Made by a program: the position numbers and the translations under genes. Positions 21,849-34,400 of a DNA stretch of 64,000 nt are shown piece after piece. Position 1 is the stretch's first letter, and every line of letters starts with the position of its first letter. Below the pieces are notes generated by a model. The model had not been told where the DNA came from and did no database searches. It saw only the letters and a program-made list of their open reading frames with translations. Origin of the DNA: Eumeta japonica (lineage: Eukaryota > Arthropoda > Insecta > Lepidoptera > Psychidae); NCBI GenBank assembly GCA_005406025.1, contig BGZK01000016.1, forward strand, positions 186,001-250,000, written 5' to 3'.

Positions 21849-22477
21849 CATTGTGTATTGAATATGTTTTGTTTACGCAGCATTTGCCTAGCTCGGAAGT
21901 TGTTCAAGGCAAATCTGGCCCCAGTTTTGATGCCTTCCCAAGTTTCAAAACCGGCTTGCTCGATGAATTCAGGGTCAACTAAGAATCCGTTCAAGGACCC
22001 GGAATTTCTCCAAGCTGGTAATTCGTAAGTGTAAGATAAGGTGCATCCTGAATCCTGCGCGAAGTCCTGTGCACTTCCCGAAGTGCCGTATAAGACGTGC
22101 GCGGAATTTCCAACAACGTAATTGCGGTTCGATGCCCATTTGACGGCGTCTATGGCTTGGGCCATTTGAACTCCGGCCAAATGAATGGTCAGGCCGTTCG
22201 GAGGCAAAACGCCAGTTCCGAATCCGTAAAGGATGTAACTTCCGAAGCTGTGGATGTCAAGGAACAATTCGATACGCTGACCGTGAGTCCTAATTATGTC
22301 ACTGATGACCTGAGCTTCCGGTTCGGAGTGGGCTCTAGCACCGTGGAAGGTCTCCGAGCACACGTTGCTGCTGGAGCCGGTGCCCCAGTTGAAATCGAAG
22401 TTGCGGTTCAGATCGACCCCCATACATACGTTCCCGATCATGTATCCGGTGGCGCGATTTTTCCTCCAAAATCTCTC
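21848..22477 (-). CDS. Paralogue 2 exon 6 (catalytic core, C-terminus)
   Basis: 210 codons including the stop, from ERFWRKNR to NIFNTQ, after the acceptor TATATTTCAG. It carries VDLNRNFD, DIHSFGS, HVLYGTSGSAQD and SYTYELPA. Antisense open frames across it, for example 22097-22522, are shadows of this exon. Confidence 0.94.
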   Translation of the reverse strand, partial: ERFWRKNRATGYMIGNVCMGVDLNRNFDFNWGTGSSSNVCSETFHGARAHSEPEAQVISDIIRTHGQRIELFLDIHSFGSYILYGFGTGVLPPNGLTIHLAGVQMAQAIDAVKWASNRNYVVGNSAHVLYGTSGSAQDFAQDSGCTLSYTYELPAWRNSGSLNGFLVDPEFIEQAGFETWEGIKTGARFALNNFRARQMLRKQNIFNTQ

Positions 22478-25400
22478 CTGAAATATAAACAGTGTATTAG
22501 GGAGTGTTCAAATATTACGTAATCTGATTTATTTTTACGCACATAGGAAACGAGGGATATTTAATTTCATACAAAAGAGAAATAAGTACAAAACTATGAA
22601 AATCTTTTTAAAACAATATTTTTAATTTAAATTAACAAAGTTATTTTATTATGGTTTTACTATTTTTTTATTCAATTGTTTTATCTATACATATAACAAA
22701 ACAGCAGAACCCGGTGAATAAAGGTATATATTAAAAATTAAGAGGGGACTGTAAAAGGTAGTATAAGTAGTATAAAGGTAAAATAAGAAAAAAACAATTA
22801 TTTTTACATTTTTTGTTTGTCTGTCCGTCCGCGCACATTCCTTAATGACTAGTTCAATAATCAGACATTTGAAATATATAATATTTTTTTGCGAATTTAC
22901 ACTTTTCTACTCGTTCGGGAGGCAGTTTTTCTTCCAGTAGAATCAGCATGAGACTTAGGGCAACTCTAACGAAACAGCTCGATAAGAAGTCGAGCTCATA
23001 GATATTTGTGTTCTAAATATTCGAAAATTTTATAATACCGTTTCTTACTGAATGACTATTCAATAATACCCTTAAATTTATATAAGGATAATAAATCTTT
23101 ATTATCCACAGTGACCCTAATAAACATGCACACGCAAAGCTCTCTAAATGAATTTGTGAATTTCAATTGCCTAACATATAAACACAGTTTATTTTTATTT
23201 CTCGTGTTGAGCTTATATCGGTCGATTTTTATATATAATAAATTTACATAAATGGATCGGGGTACTAGTTAAGATTGCAATCTCCTTAAATTAAATTTTA
23301 AGAGATGCACGAGATCCGAGCTCCAGCACAAAACCCTATGAATAGCCGCGCCAGGTCCCATACAGCGAGATGCCGCACGACATCGGGCTATGGTTAAATA
23401 AACTATATTATATAATACATAGTTTATTAGTAATTATAATAACTAATCTAGCCAAAATAAACAAATCCAGCAGTTTTGATGTCTGATAAATTTCGTACTT
23501 TTTTGACTGCACAGGCAGTAAAGCTAAGCCTTTTCACCAATTGATTGATGTAAGCATTAAAGCCTTCTATCTAGAGTGATTCCCAAGAATCCGGTAATAT
23601 TAACAAACTCTAATTCTTCGTTACGTACTGAAATAATTCCTGATCCGTTTTTTACATTTGGTAGTGAGAATTTTATATGTTTCGTTTTTAATTTATGAAG
23701 TAGTAGATTATTTACAATAAACTATTTCTCTACCTTAGAGAAATAGTTTATTGTAAATAACCTACTTATGTTAGAAGAACACATTCTGTGTCCAGGCAAG
23801 CGACGCCGCGGGCGGAAAACTAGGTATAATTAAATGAATGTTTGACGTAAGGCGACACTGCTAACTTTAGTCTTCTTAAATTAAACGATATTTAATTCAT
23901 GGAATCCCAGACATAATATTGATATCTAAAAATGCTTTTGAAAAATTGCTACATCTTACCATGGGTCACTTATCCACGGAAAGATGTAATATATTTTCCA
24001 ATTATTATTTCTTTAAGATCATGTACATAGGGGGGCAAATTCATTTATAATTTAAATATAGTTTAAAAGTTTCATAATAACATCAAAAATCCATTATATC
24101 TTTTTATAAATATAATAAATAAAAGTTTCAATGTACAGCATGATAAATCTACTAACTGTTAATTTAAAAATCCGCTGAGCTATTTGACGGATTATACTTT
24201 TCAAATTAATATGTTCTAATCTCTAAAGCAAATTAATCTACCCCTAAGCTATTTTAATAGATAACCATAAAAATGAATTAAGTAAGAAATAACACACAAA
24301 GTTATAAAATACTTAAAGAGGGAAATTTCAAAAAATCTTGCTGAATATTGAAAAAAAGCGCTTTGAAATACCAATTAATTGAAAAAAAATCAAGTTTTGG
24401 CAATTCAAATACAACATTATAAAGTTTAATTATTAGTATGTACAGATTACAAATTAGCATGTACCAATTAAAAACAGACATCAACAGCTTCCATGCCCTC
24501 GTTTTTGCCTATAAATATTTCAACTCTTATTTTAATCCTTAGAGTAAAGGGTCCCCTTAAAAAACCATATCGCTCATTGTTTTTTATTAGTAATTATTAG
24601 TTAAAATACCAAGTTTGACATCGATAGTTTTAACGGTTTCCATTTTTCATACGTCATTTTATCCCTTATTTTACCATTTTCAGGGTTACTTTTTTTAGAA
24701 ACAATGTTTGTAATTATTTTTCTAGTTCTCTAATGACTTAGAATAGTGACCTAAAATATTAAGTCTGTAGCTTCAAAGGTTTCGTTTGTTATACAAGAGG
24801 TTTTATTTTTTTCGCTCTCTTATGGGATGAATATTCAAAAATCCTTTCTTAGTGCTCGTCTATATTATAACAGTATTTATTTATTTACAATATTTAAAGT
24901 CACTAGGATTCCAGTTTATTCTTACGTACATAGATATATGAAGACACACAAACCTCGTGTTTTTATTACATTCATTTCTTTTATTTTATTGGTGTAGAGA
25001 GAAATAAATTTATGCGTTATTTAAATGAAATTTACGCAAAGTTTATTTTTTTGACTTAACATTTAATTTTCACCTAACTTTTAATTAAATTCTCATGATG
25101 AATAATCATTTTGTATCAAATATGTTTTTAGTTACCATAACTGCCGCGCTTGTGGTAAAGTCACAAACATGGATTCAACGAGGACTTGGCTGTGGTGTCT
25201 GCTACTCACAGAGACGTGCGTGTGCTCGTAGCCGTCGGGGTTGGCGATGGGCAGCACGATCCAGTCGATGTCCCTGACGAGGTCCCGCTCGGTCACGTCG
25301 ATGACCAGCTTCTCGATGGCGTACAGCGTGGCCGGCAGCGTCACCCACTCGCGCGCGTGGATCAGAGACTCCATGAACACTATGGGTTTGCTTGTGTCCT

Positions 25401-28400
25401 GAAAGCGAAATAGGGCATTAATTCAAATACTTTAGGAACGAGATGTTTGATAAAATTTGTACGTATTTATTATGTTTTGCTTGTTCACATTTTAATTTAC
25501 TAAATATTAACGCTTATTTTTAATACGCGAATTGTTATTAATATTAGATTTTACATATTTACATATTATTTTTTTATAAATAAATAATGACTTGTCTACA
25601 TTCGACGAATGTTCTAGACCGCCAGGCGAGAGATATATAATGTATATTAAAATTCCTACGTCCATAAATCATTTTTATTTCTATATTCAATGCACAAGTT
25701 AAGTGTGATCAACTAAAAACGATTAAGCCGTCGCGTAATAAAATATTGCATCTCAGTATCGCTGAATTCTCTTAATAATCTTCATCATCGAACTCCCGCT
25801 AGAGTTATTTCATAATAGTATTTATTTTCATAATCTATTTATTTTTTTATGTAACTAATGTTAACGAATAATGCACACAATTGCAATTAAATAACTATAT
25901 TTACGCAAAACCTCAATTACGATTGTCGTCATAAGTGACTAATTATGTACAGCTTATAAGTGGCACATCGATCTTTTGCTAATTTTATGTTTGTTGCTGA
26001 GAACATAAAGATTGACAGTTGTCACCGAACATCGCACCTGTTGCAACTTGCGTGTCAAAATTAGAGCCACTTCAGGTGTGTCAAACTATACCACATATCA
26101 CGTCTAGAGGTATTCATCAACGTCGGATATATATTCTCCTATTTTAGTACAAATCCCTGATAATATACAGAAAAATATTAAAATATGACATTTACAGTCG
26201 TTTAAGGAATTAAATTACGAAAGTTTCGTAGATAGTAGACCTACCTATATTATATCTTAAATACGATTTGTCGAATAAATAGAAATCAACATTTGCGGCC
26301 TGACAGTTTCAGAATTAGTTTTAATACCGCATGTACTTCTTCATAAAGTAGGTGTCAAGAATTACCACCAAATTATATTACAGCCATTGTTTTCTCATTT
26401 TATGAGCCCTTGTTTTCCCTTTTTACATTTTAATTGTAATGGTCATGATAAACGGCAAGTTGCAGCACTTGGGAAAGATTTTGCTATGAAAATTGAAAAT
26501 TTAAACACAAATCATTAGTAGCGAAATCATAATCTTACTATATGTGTAGATTATACAAGTATATAGAATTTTTCTATTGAAATGTATTCAATAGGAATTT
26601 TTTATACACTTACTAATTATTCTATAAATATAATAAAACAGTAGAACCCGAGGCGTCTGTATAGTGAAGGTGTATTGGTAAAATGGAGAGGGGATGATAA
26701 GAAAAAGGTAATCAGATTTCATCCATTTTGACATCACATTCCCTGATGTCAATGTCATGCATCGAAATTGACAACCGACAACCAGATCGGTTTCAAACAT
26801 AATTAACAAAATCATATACAAGCATCTTCTTGTGTAGAACACTTCAATGATGACGTTTCAACGAGTGCCCGCAGACAGAGCACACGTCGGCGTCAATATT
26901 TGATCAGCGCCGCGGGCGACTGTCCAACTTATTACTTACGCAATAAGTTATTAATGCGGGCGAAGCGTTCCGCGAAGGGCGCATGAGCCGATCGTATTCT
27001 GATTTCCCTTCGCCCTCATTTATAAAACACGCCGGATAAGGGCAGGTTACTCTCCGGGGCTTTCCCGGCTCGCCCCGGAAGTGATGCAGATGACCTCTCC
27101 TCTATTTTACAGCCTCGGGCTTCGCTATTCTATACACAAACGACGCTCATATAGTGAGTGGATATGCTTTTTTTCTCTTTTTAGTCTCACATTTATACGA
27201 TAGGGCATCGCTACGGATGGACGGAAAACTAAATGAATAAAATGAAATGTAGAAAAATTAAAGTGAGCAATTCTTGTAAAAAGCTATATATAGCATCGGG
27301 ACGGTTCTAAGAATGTCGATGGAAAAATGTACTTCGATAATATTAAAATCAGTCTATATACATATCTTCGGTTGGACATTGAATTAATAAATTCAATAAG
27401 CAAAGTCCAGGCCAAATTGCTCATAAAACATCGGTTTTATGAGCAATTTGATTAATCTCGGTTATCGAACCGAGAATAAAGGTACTCGAGTGACGAACAA
27501 GAACTGAACATTGCAGTGTAGGACATCCTCTCACTGGGTGGATTGGCCACCTGGTCAGGTTCGCAGCCCAATCCTGAACCGCATGTCGTGGAATTCCAAT
27601 TGCGAGATTCATGTCCAGAAACAGACGTGCAGGTGCTACAACGACAGACTTGTGGTCTATCTTTATCTCTGATAGCAATGGGCGTGATGTTATATTAAAT
27701 TTTCAAAAATAGAATACTCTCGTTACGGGATATAATTAATTCGTTTGCCCAAATATATGGATAAGTTCATGTTCATAAGTAAAAAGTTTTTAAATACTTA
27801 TTAATTTTATAAGGTTCTAAAACATTTTGAGTGTTCCTAGAAATATTTGTTCGTCTTCAAGCTAACACGGAAATTGCATATTGCATGTATTTAGCATGAA
27901 TAGACAGCGCGCGCGCCGGGTGACGCCTTATAACGGACGAGGCGTCGCTCGATGGCATCGGTTCAGTGAAATAACCTAATTTAAAGCGACGTTCAATTAA
28001 AACTTAGATCATTAGAAGATTCCGGCAGCAGATTAGCTCACGCACCTGGAAGTTCGAGGAGGATATGCGCAAATATTTGATGTCCCTCCCCTCGAAGCTG
28101 CGCCCGCCGGAGACCACCGTCACCACGTCGGGGAACCGGCTCGCCAGCTCCGTCAGGTAGGCGTCCACCTGGAAGGTTTGGAGAGGTTAAATATTTTAAT
28201 TGAATATTTTCAGAAGAGATTCACGAATACGTATAGAACTCTATTACGGTCACTACCAGTATCGAGAGCTGATTGGCAGTCGTTTTTCATTGTTTTGAAA
28301 AGAGGTTTGTACAGAAAAGAAATTGTGATGTACTTCATACTATAAAAAAATATAATCGTTTATTTTATTTTATAATTTTATTTTATTGGATTAAAAATGT

Positions 28401-31400
28401 CATATGAAGATGTTACTTTGCATTATAACAAATTTGTTTTAACTTTAAGCTTCGTATATTTTATCCGCTAAATAAAAGACAATGAAAGTAATGCATCACA
28501 AAAGAAAGTAATAAATTTGAATGATACTGGAACAAAGCGCGAAACGACATTATGATCGGTTATACTCGTATCACGACAAAACAATGAAATACTGAAAGTT
28601 ATTTTGAATCTCTTTGAGACGAACGATTAACTTCAAATCCTTACATTTTTGTTACTTTAATAATTATTTCAAAACGATTGTACTAATGCTAATTATCTCA
28701 TAAAGCTAAAAGTAATAAAGTAATTTAGAATATATGTATTTATTGTATACACGCTACAAAAAGTATACCTATTTAGGGTTATTCTAAAGATGGTTAATAT
28801 GATTTATCAAGCTCCAGTTAACATAGAAACGATTTTGAAATGAAACGAAAGATGTGTTTACTTTCATGATAACAAGTAAAACTGTGTTGGAATTTACAGA
28901 TTACAAACATAACAGAACAGATCATCCATATTATAAATGTAGAATTATGTATATATTTGTTATGTACATTTTTAAACATTTGATAAGAACACATGTGCTA
29001 ATTCGAACACATCTGCATACACGTTTTGCTACTCTATGTGCTGACCGTCTCTGTACATCTGCAGTATGACACTTTACAAGTTAAATTAGCTGAAATAGTG
29101 TATTTAGTGACGAATTTCATCTTGTTAAAATTTTACTGAAAGTATGGGAATTTTTGTACCATTCTTTCGAAAATTCTACTTTCATCAACTTTATCTAAAG
29201 CGCCTAAAAAGTATAACATTAAAAATATTATTATTTGAAAGTTGTGTTGTAGGTGGAATAAATTATTAATAAGTATTTTTACGCAAGTAACTTCTCAACC
29301 AATACTCACCACGGCATATCTGTGGATGGTGTCGAACGACAGCCCGATACGCGGCTCGCTGCGGCTTGTCCGGTTTGCAGCGGCGGCTAACATAGAATCT
29401 TCCAGGTCTAAAAGTCTGAAATCAGTATTAAAACCGTTCAAATACAAACCACATAATAAAAAGAGCTCTTCATTTAAAATTACACCAGCACTCAAATTCA
29501 CAACCATGTATAACTAACGTAAAGCGGTACTTCGTAGTATTGGCACGGCATACTCACTCCTTGATGTTCACCACGTCGAGCCGGTATTGCATTCCTGCTT
29601 CGTCTAATTTAGATAGGAACACGTCTCTGACGTTCGCCGGGACGAGGACCGGGGCGGCTGACCCCGGGACTGGGTGAGCCCACACATCCACGCCCAGTCG
29701 CTCTTCTAAGAAACCCAGAATTCTCGCGTCATCTTCGTTGTTTACTGTTACCTCGTACAGAGAGTGTCTGCAATGGAAACACATTACTTCATTTGTGTGG
29801 TAAATAAAACTTAACTTTATGTTATCGAAGGTGAATAATCGTTATGAACTTTAGTTCACCCTGTAAACGAGATGCTAAAAAGAGTTTTCTTCTAATAGCT
29901 TCATTCGATGACACTTCTGCGATCTCTCATAGATATTACAAAGGGAGACTTTATGGGGCTTATTGATATTTCGTTTTAATGTTTAAAGTGATAGGTAACC
30001 TTATTGGATGCATTCTTTACACTAGTGCGGATTGAAACATCAAATTTTACTAGTACTTTGGGCAAAAGAATTTAACAGTTCAATAAAAATTCTCAGTTTC
30101 TCATCTTCTTCGAAATGAAAACGTAAACTTTCTAGTGTACATTAGAGCATCTTGTGATCTCTAACAGCACTACTACTAATGTGTTCGCTAGTGACAGCAC
30201 ATTCATGAAAAACTCAAAACGCTTTGAAAGCAGCTGATCTGAGGTAATATCATAAGTAAATGTACTTTTTGTGAATCTCAGATGTAAATTTACTTTTCAA
30301 GGCGTAAATCTTGAACTCATGAAGCTAATACATCTTGAGCAAAGTGAAGCTCTCGTTGTGGACAAACACCAAGCAAAAAGAATGAAACAGAAGCCGTATA
30401 TGAAAGATTTATTACTTGCGACCCGGATAAATGTTGCAGGAGATTATTGATTAGAAATGGCCCCCAGACTAAATTTTTTTAAGGGATGCCTATGGAGAGA
30501 AGTAAACGGATATAACTATTGCTGTTTGATGTTTCCCTTACAGTGCAGTATCCATAGGAATCTTTTTTTATTGTTTCTATCACTTACAACACTAGAATAT
30601 TAAGCCTCCAGCAATGGTGGAACAAGCTTCTTTTCAATTGTGAAAAGCCAACATTTTTTTGTAAAGAACCTCAAAGTAACATCTAAAAGAAAGCTCTAAC
30701 AGAAGATATGAAATTGATCGGTTAAGAACAAATTAAATTAAGAATCTTTAAACAAAAGAAGAAAAAATATAAATCGAATTGTTTATTATTACTGAAGTCA
30801 CTATGAACGTCGTAATGTTTATAATTGTGCGAAGATAAAAACTAATGTTTGATATTTTTTAATAAATCACGACATGAATACGTAGAAACAAATAATACAT
30901 GTTCTGGAACTTGAGGTAGTAATGAATACGACATCAATAAGATTAATTATATGTAATATACAGAGTTCTAAATTCATCTCCATATTAACAAGTTCCAACA
31001 TTAGGCTATCACGTCTGTTCAAGCTATTAGACAGTTCGTTGGTTATTAATCTAGATGATGGTTAAGTTGCTAACTTGAACTAGTGTACTGCGAAATTCGA
31101 AATCTCTCAGAATGGAATCGTCACAAACGTAGATTTGAAATTATGATCTATTTGATTTATAAATGGGGTATTTTATTTTATTATTTTATATGAGTGTCAC
31201 ATTGATAACGTTCGATTACTTGCACTTGATAAATTAAAAAAAATAAATTATAAGAAATATTACAAATACATTTAATGCAAGTATGAACATTTCAGTAACA
31301 ATCTATTCTCAAGCAAGTTGGAAATTAATTGTTTTGTACAATAACTTTTTCTGTTCGTAATAATATTTCAGAATTAATTCCGAATCGATAAAATGATCTA

Positions 31401-34400
31401 TCGTATTTAGTCTTAAACACGAATGACTGTTGCCGACTCTCTCTCCGCTTCATATAACTTAAATTTTCACATCGTTAGGCCTTTGAATCTTAGATCTATC
31501 TAAGGGAAACAATTTAATTATAAAACTACTCTACATTCACTCCCGTCAAAACAGCAGCCTCCTTCCAAAAAAAAAATATCCATAATTAAACGGGAATTAT
31601 GGCACAAACAAAAAACGAGACATTTAAATACGATTGACATTTATAATATTAGATAAATATAACGTCAGATTTCCAAATATGCTAAAGTGCTTGCATAAAA
31701 TGATTTAAGTATTTTATGCACGTAATTATTGAAATGTTTTAAATATTTAAATGAAAAAAGTCACCAAATAATCAACAAATAATGTACCAATAATTATTTT
31801 AAATATTTTAATTAGTATTTTATTATTTTAATATTTAGTAATATTTATGTACTTAAAATGCTCCATGTTCAATATTGACACGAAAGTATGAAAAACTATG
31901 GTTTTAATAGCTGTACGCATGCGATATTTGCATTTATATTCGATTTGAAAAGCGAGGTGCAAGCACATACCGCACAGACAGACGGCGAAATCTCAACTCA
32001 ATAACGTGCAAAATGTATTTAGTGCTAGACTTTGAGGTCTATTACAATTTCATTATAACGATTTAAGTCGTTATGTTGTTGATGTAGATCAACAGCGACA
32101 ATCAATTAATGCTAAACAACGATTAACGTATTTTTATTTGGTATTAATCAGTTAGAATTCACTTGTCAATTTTTTAAAGAAGTCTTCAAAATTAATTGTT
32201 TTAAATTCGTAAGAGTATTGTCCAGGCCTCCCACTCACCCGTCGTATATTTCGTTCCTCGCCCGAGCGGCGGCGATTAGTAGAAATAAACTTATTAAGCG
32301 GTTCATCGGGACGCTTCGTCGAGCCTTTAGCGCGAAACGGCCGCCGACGGGCGCGGTTAATAAACCCGCGTTATCGCTGATAACGGCGTTAGCGCGTTAT
32401 TGACTACGCCCTATAATCCTTTAATTAAACACTATCAAATGTCACAGAGTGTCGTAGAAATATTCCAGAGTTGTATCGCATCTTGAAGTATTTACGAAGT
32501 ACCTTTTTGTCCTTGTGCCGTCCGCACGGACCTTAAAATGAGTCTCTTAGCCCGGTTCCGTTCCTTTTCTTATTTATACATATCTCTCGTATCGCCCAAT
32601 ATCTCTAATTACAAATCGTTTAGTAAATATTTGTTTGTTAAATGTTTGTTAAATTATTTACTAAATACTTTTAAGATTTCAATTTATAACACCTTCTAAA
32701 GTAATATCTGGGCATTGATAGAATTTTTATTTTTTATTTTAAATGAAAGATGTTATAATTTCATTCCATTATAATCAAATTACCTCTTTAATAATTTCTT
32801 CGCAAATCAGTTCAACGGAATAGCCATAAAAACTACTAAATAAATAAATATACTGAGTCACTTTGTAAATGTACAAATAAATGCCACTAAAAACATTTAT
32901 AATATATTAATATATTTTCTCCCCTTAAAAACATGTGACAAAAAATTAGAATAATTTTACAAGCAAAATATAAACTTCCTTCAAAATCCTACCTATGACA
33001 TTACATTACCCACCTATTCATTATAATTACTTACTTTAATTAGAATTGGTACTTTTCTACACAGTATAAAATTAATTATCAACACAGTATAAAATAAAAA
33101 GAAAATTAATTACAACATTAAATTATTTAAATGTTTACAATATTCTTCGTGAACTTACCAGTGACAAAATTAAAAAAGCTCAATACATAATAATGAACAG
33201 TGTCTGAAATATTAGTACCCAACGTCTAAAATATTAATCTGTGAGCACAGTGTAAGTAAAAGATATTTGTGTTTTAAAGTGTTTCGTGCGCACGCGTGAA
33301 TATACAAGGAATTCCTTCATCTTTACATCGAGCGGTCGCGCTGTCGAGCACAGTCCCGATTCCGGTCCCGCCCTCGACTTAGTATACCTTTCGTATGTGA
33401 GACTTCGTATCTTCGTAGTCTAACTTGTCCTCTAACCCCAAAACGGTGCCGCTGTTATGAAACAATTTCGCTATCATTCAATTTCGATCGCGGTCCTGAT
33501 AGCAATTTTATTTATTGTCGATTTTATCTTCCCTTAAACATTGCTAGCCGACCGGTATAAATAAGGAAAAAAGTCGTTCTATATTCAAGCTAACGAAGTT
33601 GCAGGCAAAAGCTAGTGAGTATTAAGTATTACTTCGACTTCAATCTCATTTTTATCAAAAATTAGATTGGAATAATTGATTAAATGGTTCTTACACGATG
33701 CGCATTCAAACAAACAGACAAACCGACAAGCAGAGAAGAATAAAAAAAATTGTCTTCTGTTTCTAATCTACGAAGCGCCACCGAGTTATTTTTGGCATAA
33801 AATCATTAATGAGTGGAAACACAAAGTTCAATATTTTATTGTGTGCATTAATATCAACTGTATCTCAGAGTACGTTTCATATCACAGCACTTGAATCCAC
33901 AAGACTACTTAAAGAAGCGAGTATTTGCTAACACCTGCAAGAAAGAATTACTTATTCTTTCATCGAATATATCCCTCCCTACTCGCGTGTTCTACAACCG
34001 AGTCCCAATATACGATACGTTCCCCGTGCTTCGCAATAATTTGATCATTAATATTTCTAATTTTTGTTCAGTGCTTAAATTGGATTTTCAAGAAAATAAT
34101 TATTATGCGTAATTAGATCTACATTAATTTTTGAGATAGGGTTGGCAAGGAAAGTTTAATCTTACTTAATAACAAATTTACGTTATGAGATAAATTATAT
34201 TTTAACTTGTCAGAATGAATACTTTTGACGTGACGTGGCTTCGTTAATTTTAGTCGAGGAATATTACGTTATCTACTGTATTTTTAAGACTATAAAATAA
34301 TTTTATTTACATCCTAGAAAACGATTACATCTTTATTTTAATATTTAAATGGAAATACATCTTTTTTATTTCTCCGCACTTATACAATACGCTATATGTT

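Larger units (their letters stand above)
22478..25209. other. Intron 5 of paralogue 2
   Basis: Holds Jockey copy 2 (22890-23735) and its fold-back. The remaining sequence, 23770-25080, is AT-rich with nothing recognised. Confidence 0.7.
29273..29818. repeat. Duplication block C, copy 2 (exons 2-3)
   Basis: Partner of 7455-8000; similarity ends within about 50 bp of exon 2 on the upstream side. Confidence 0.92.

Noticed and set aside
22097..22522. 141-aa open frame on the plus strand
   Set aside because: It is the antisense shadow of paralogue 2 exon 6. The 25186-25413 plus-strand frame is likewise the antisense shadow of exon 5.
27421..27678. 85-aa minus-strand frame in intron 4 of paralogue 2
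   Set aside because: No recognisable domain; it starts or ends in hairpin sequence and is intronic. Possibly retroelement-derived, but not supported.
32218..32403. 61-aa plus-strand frame
   Set aside because: It is antisense to the proximal first exon, which explains the region better through its signal peptide, NEIYDG end and donor.
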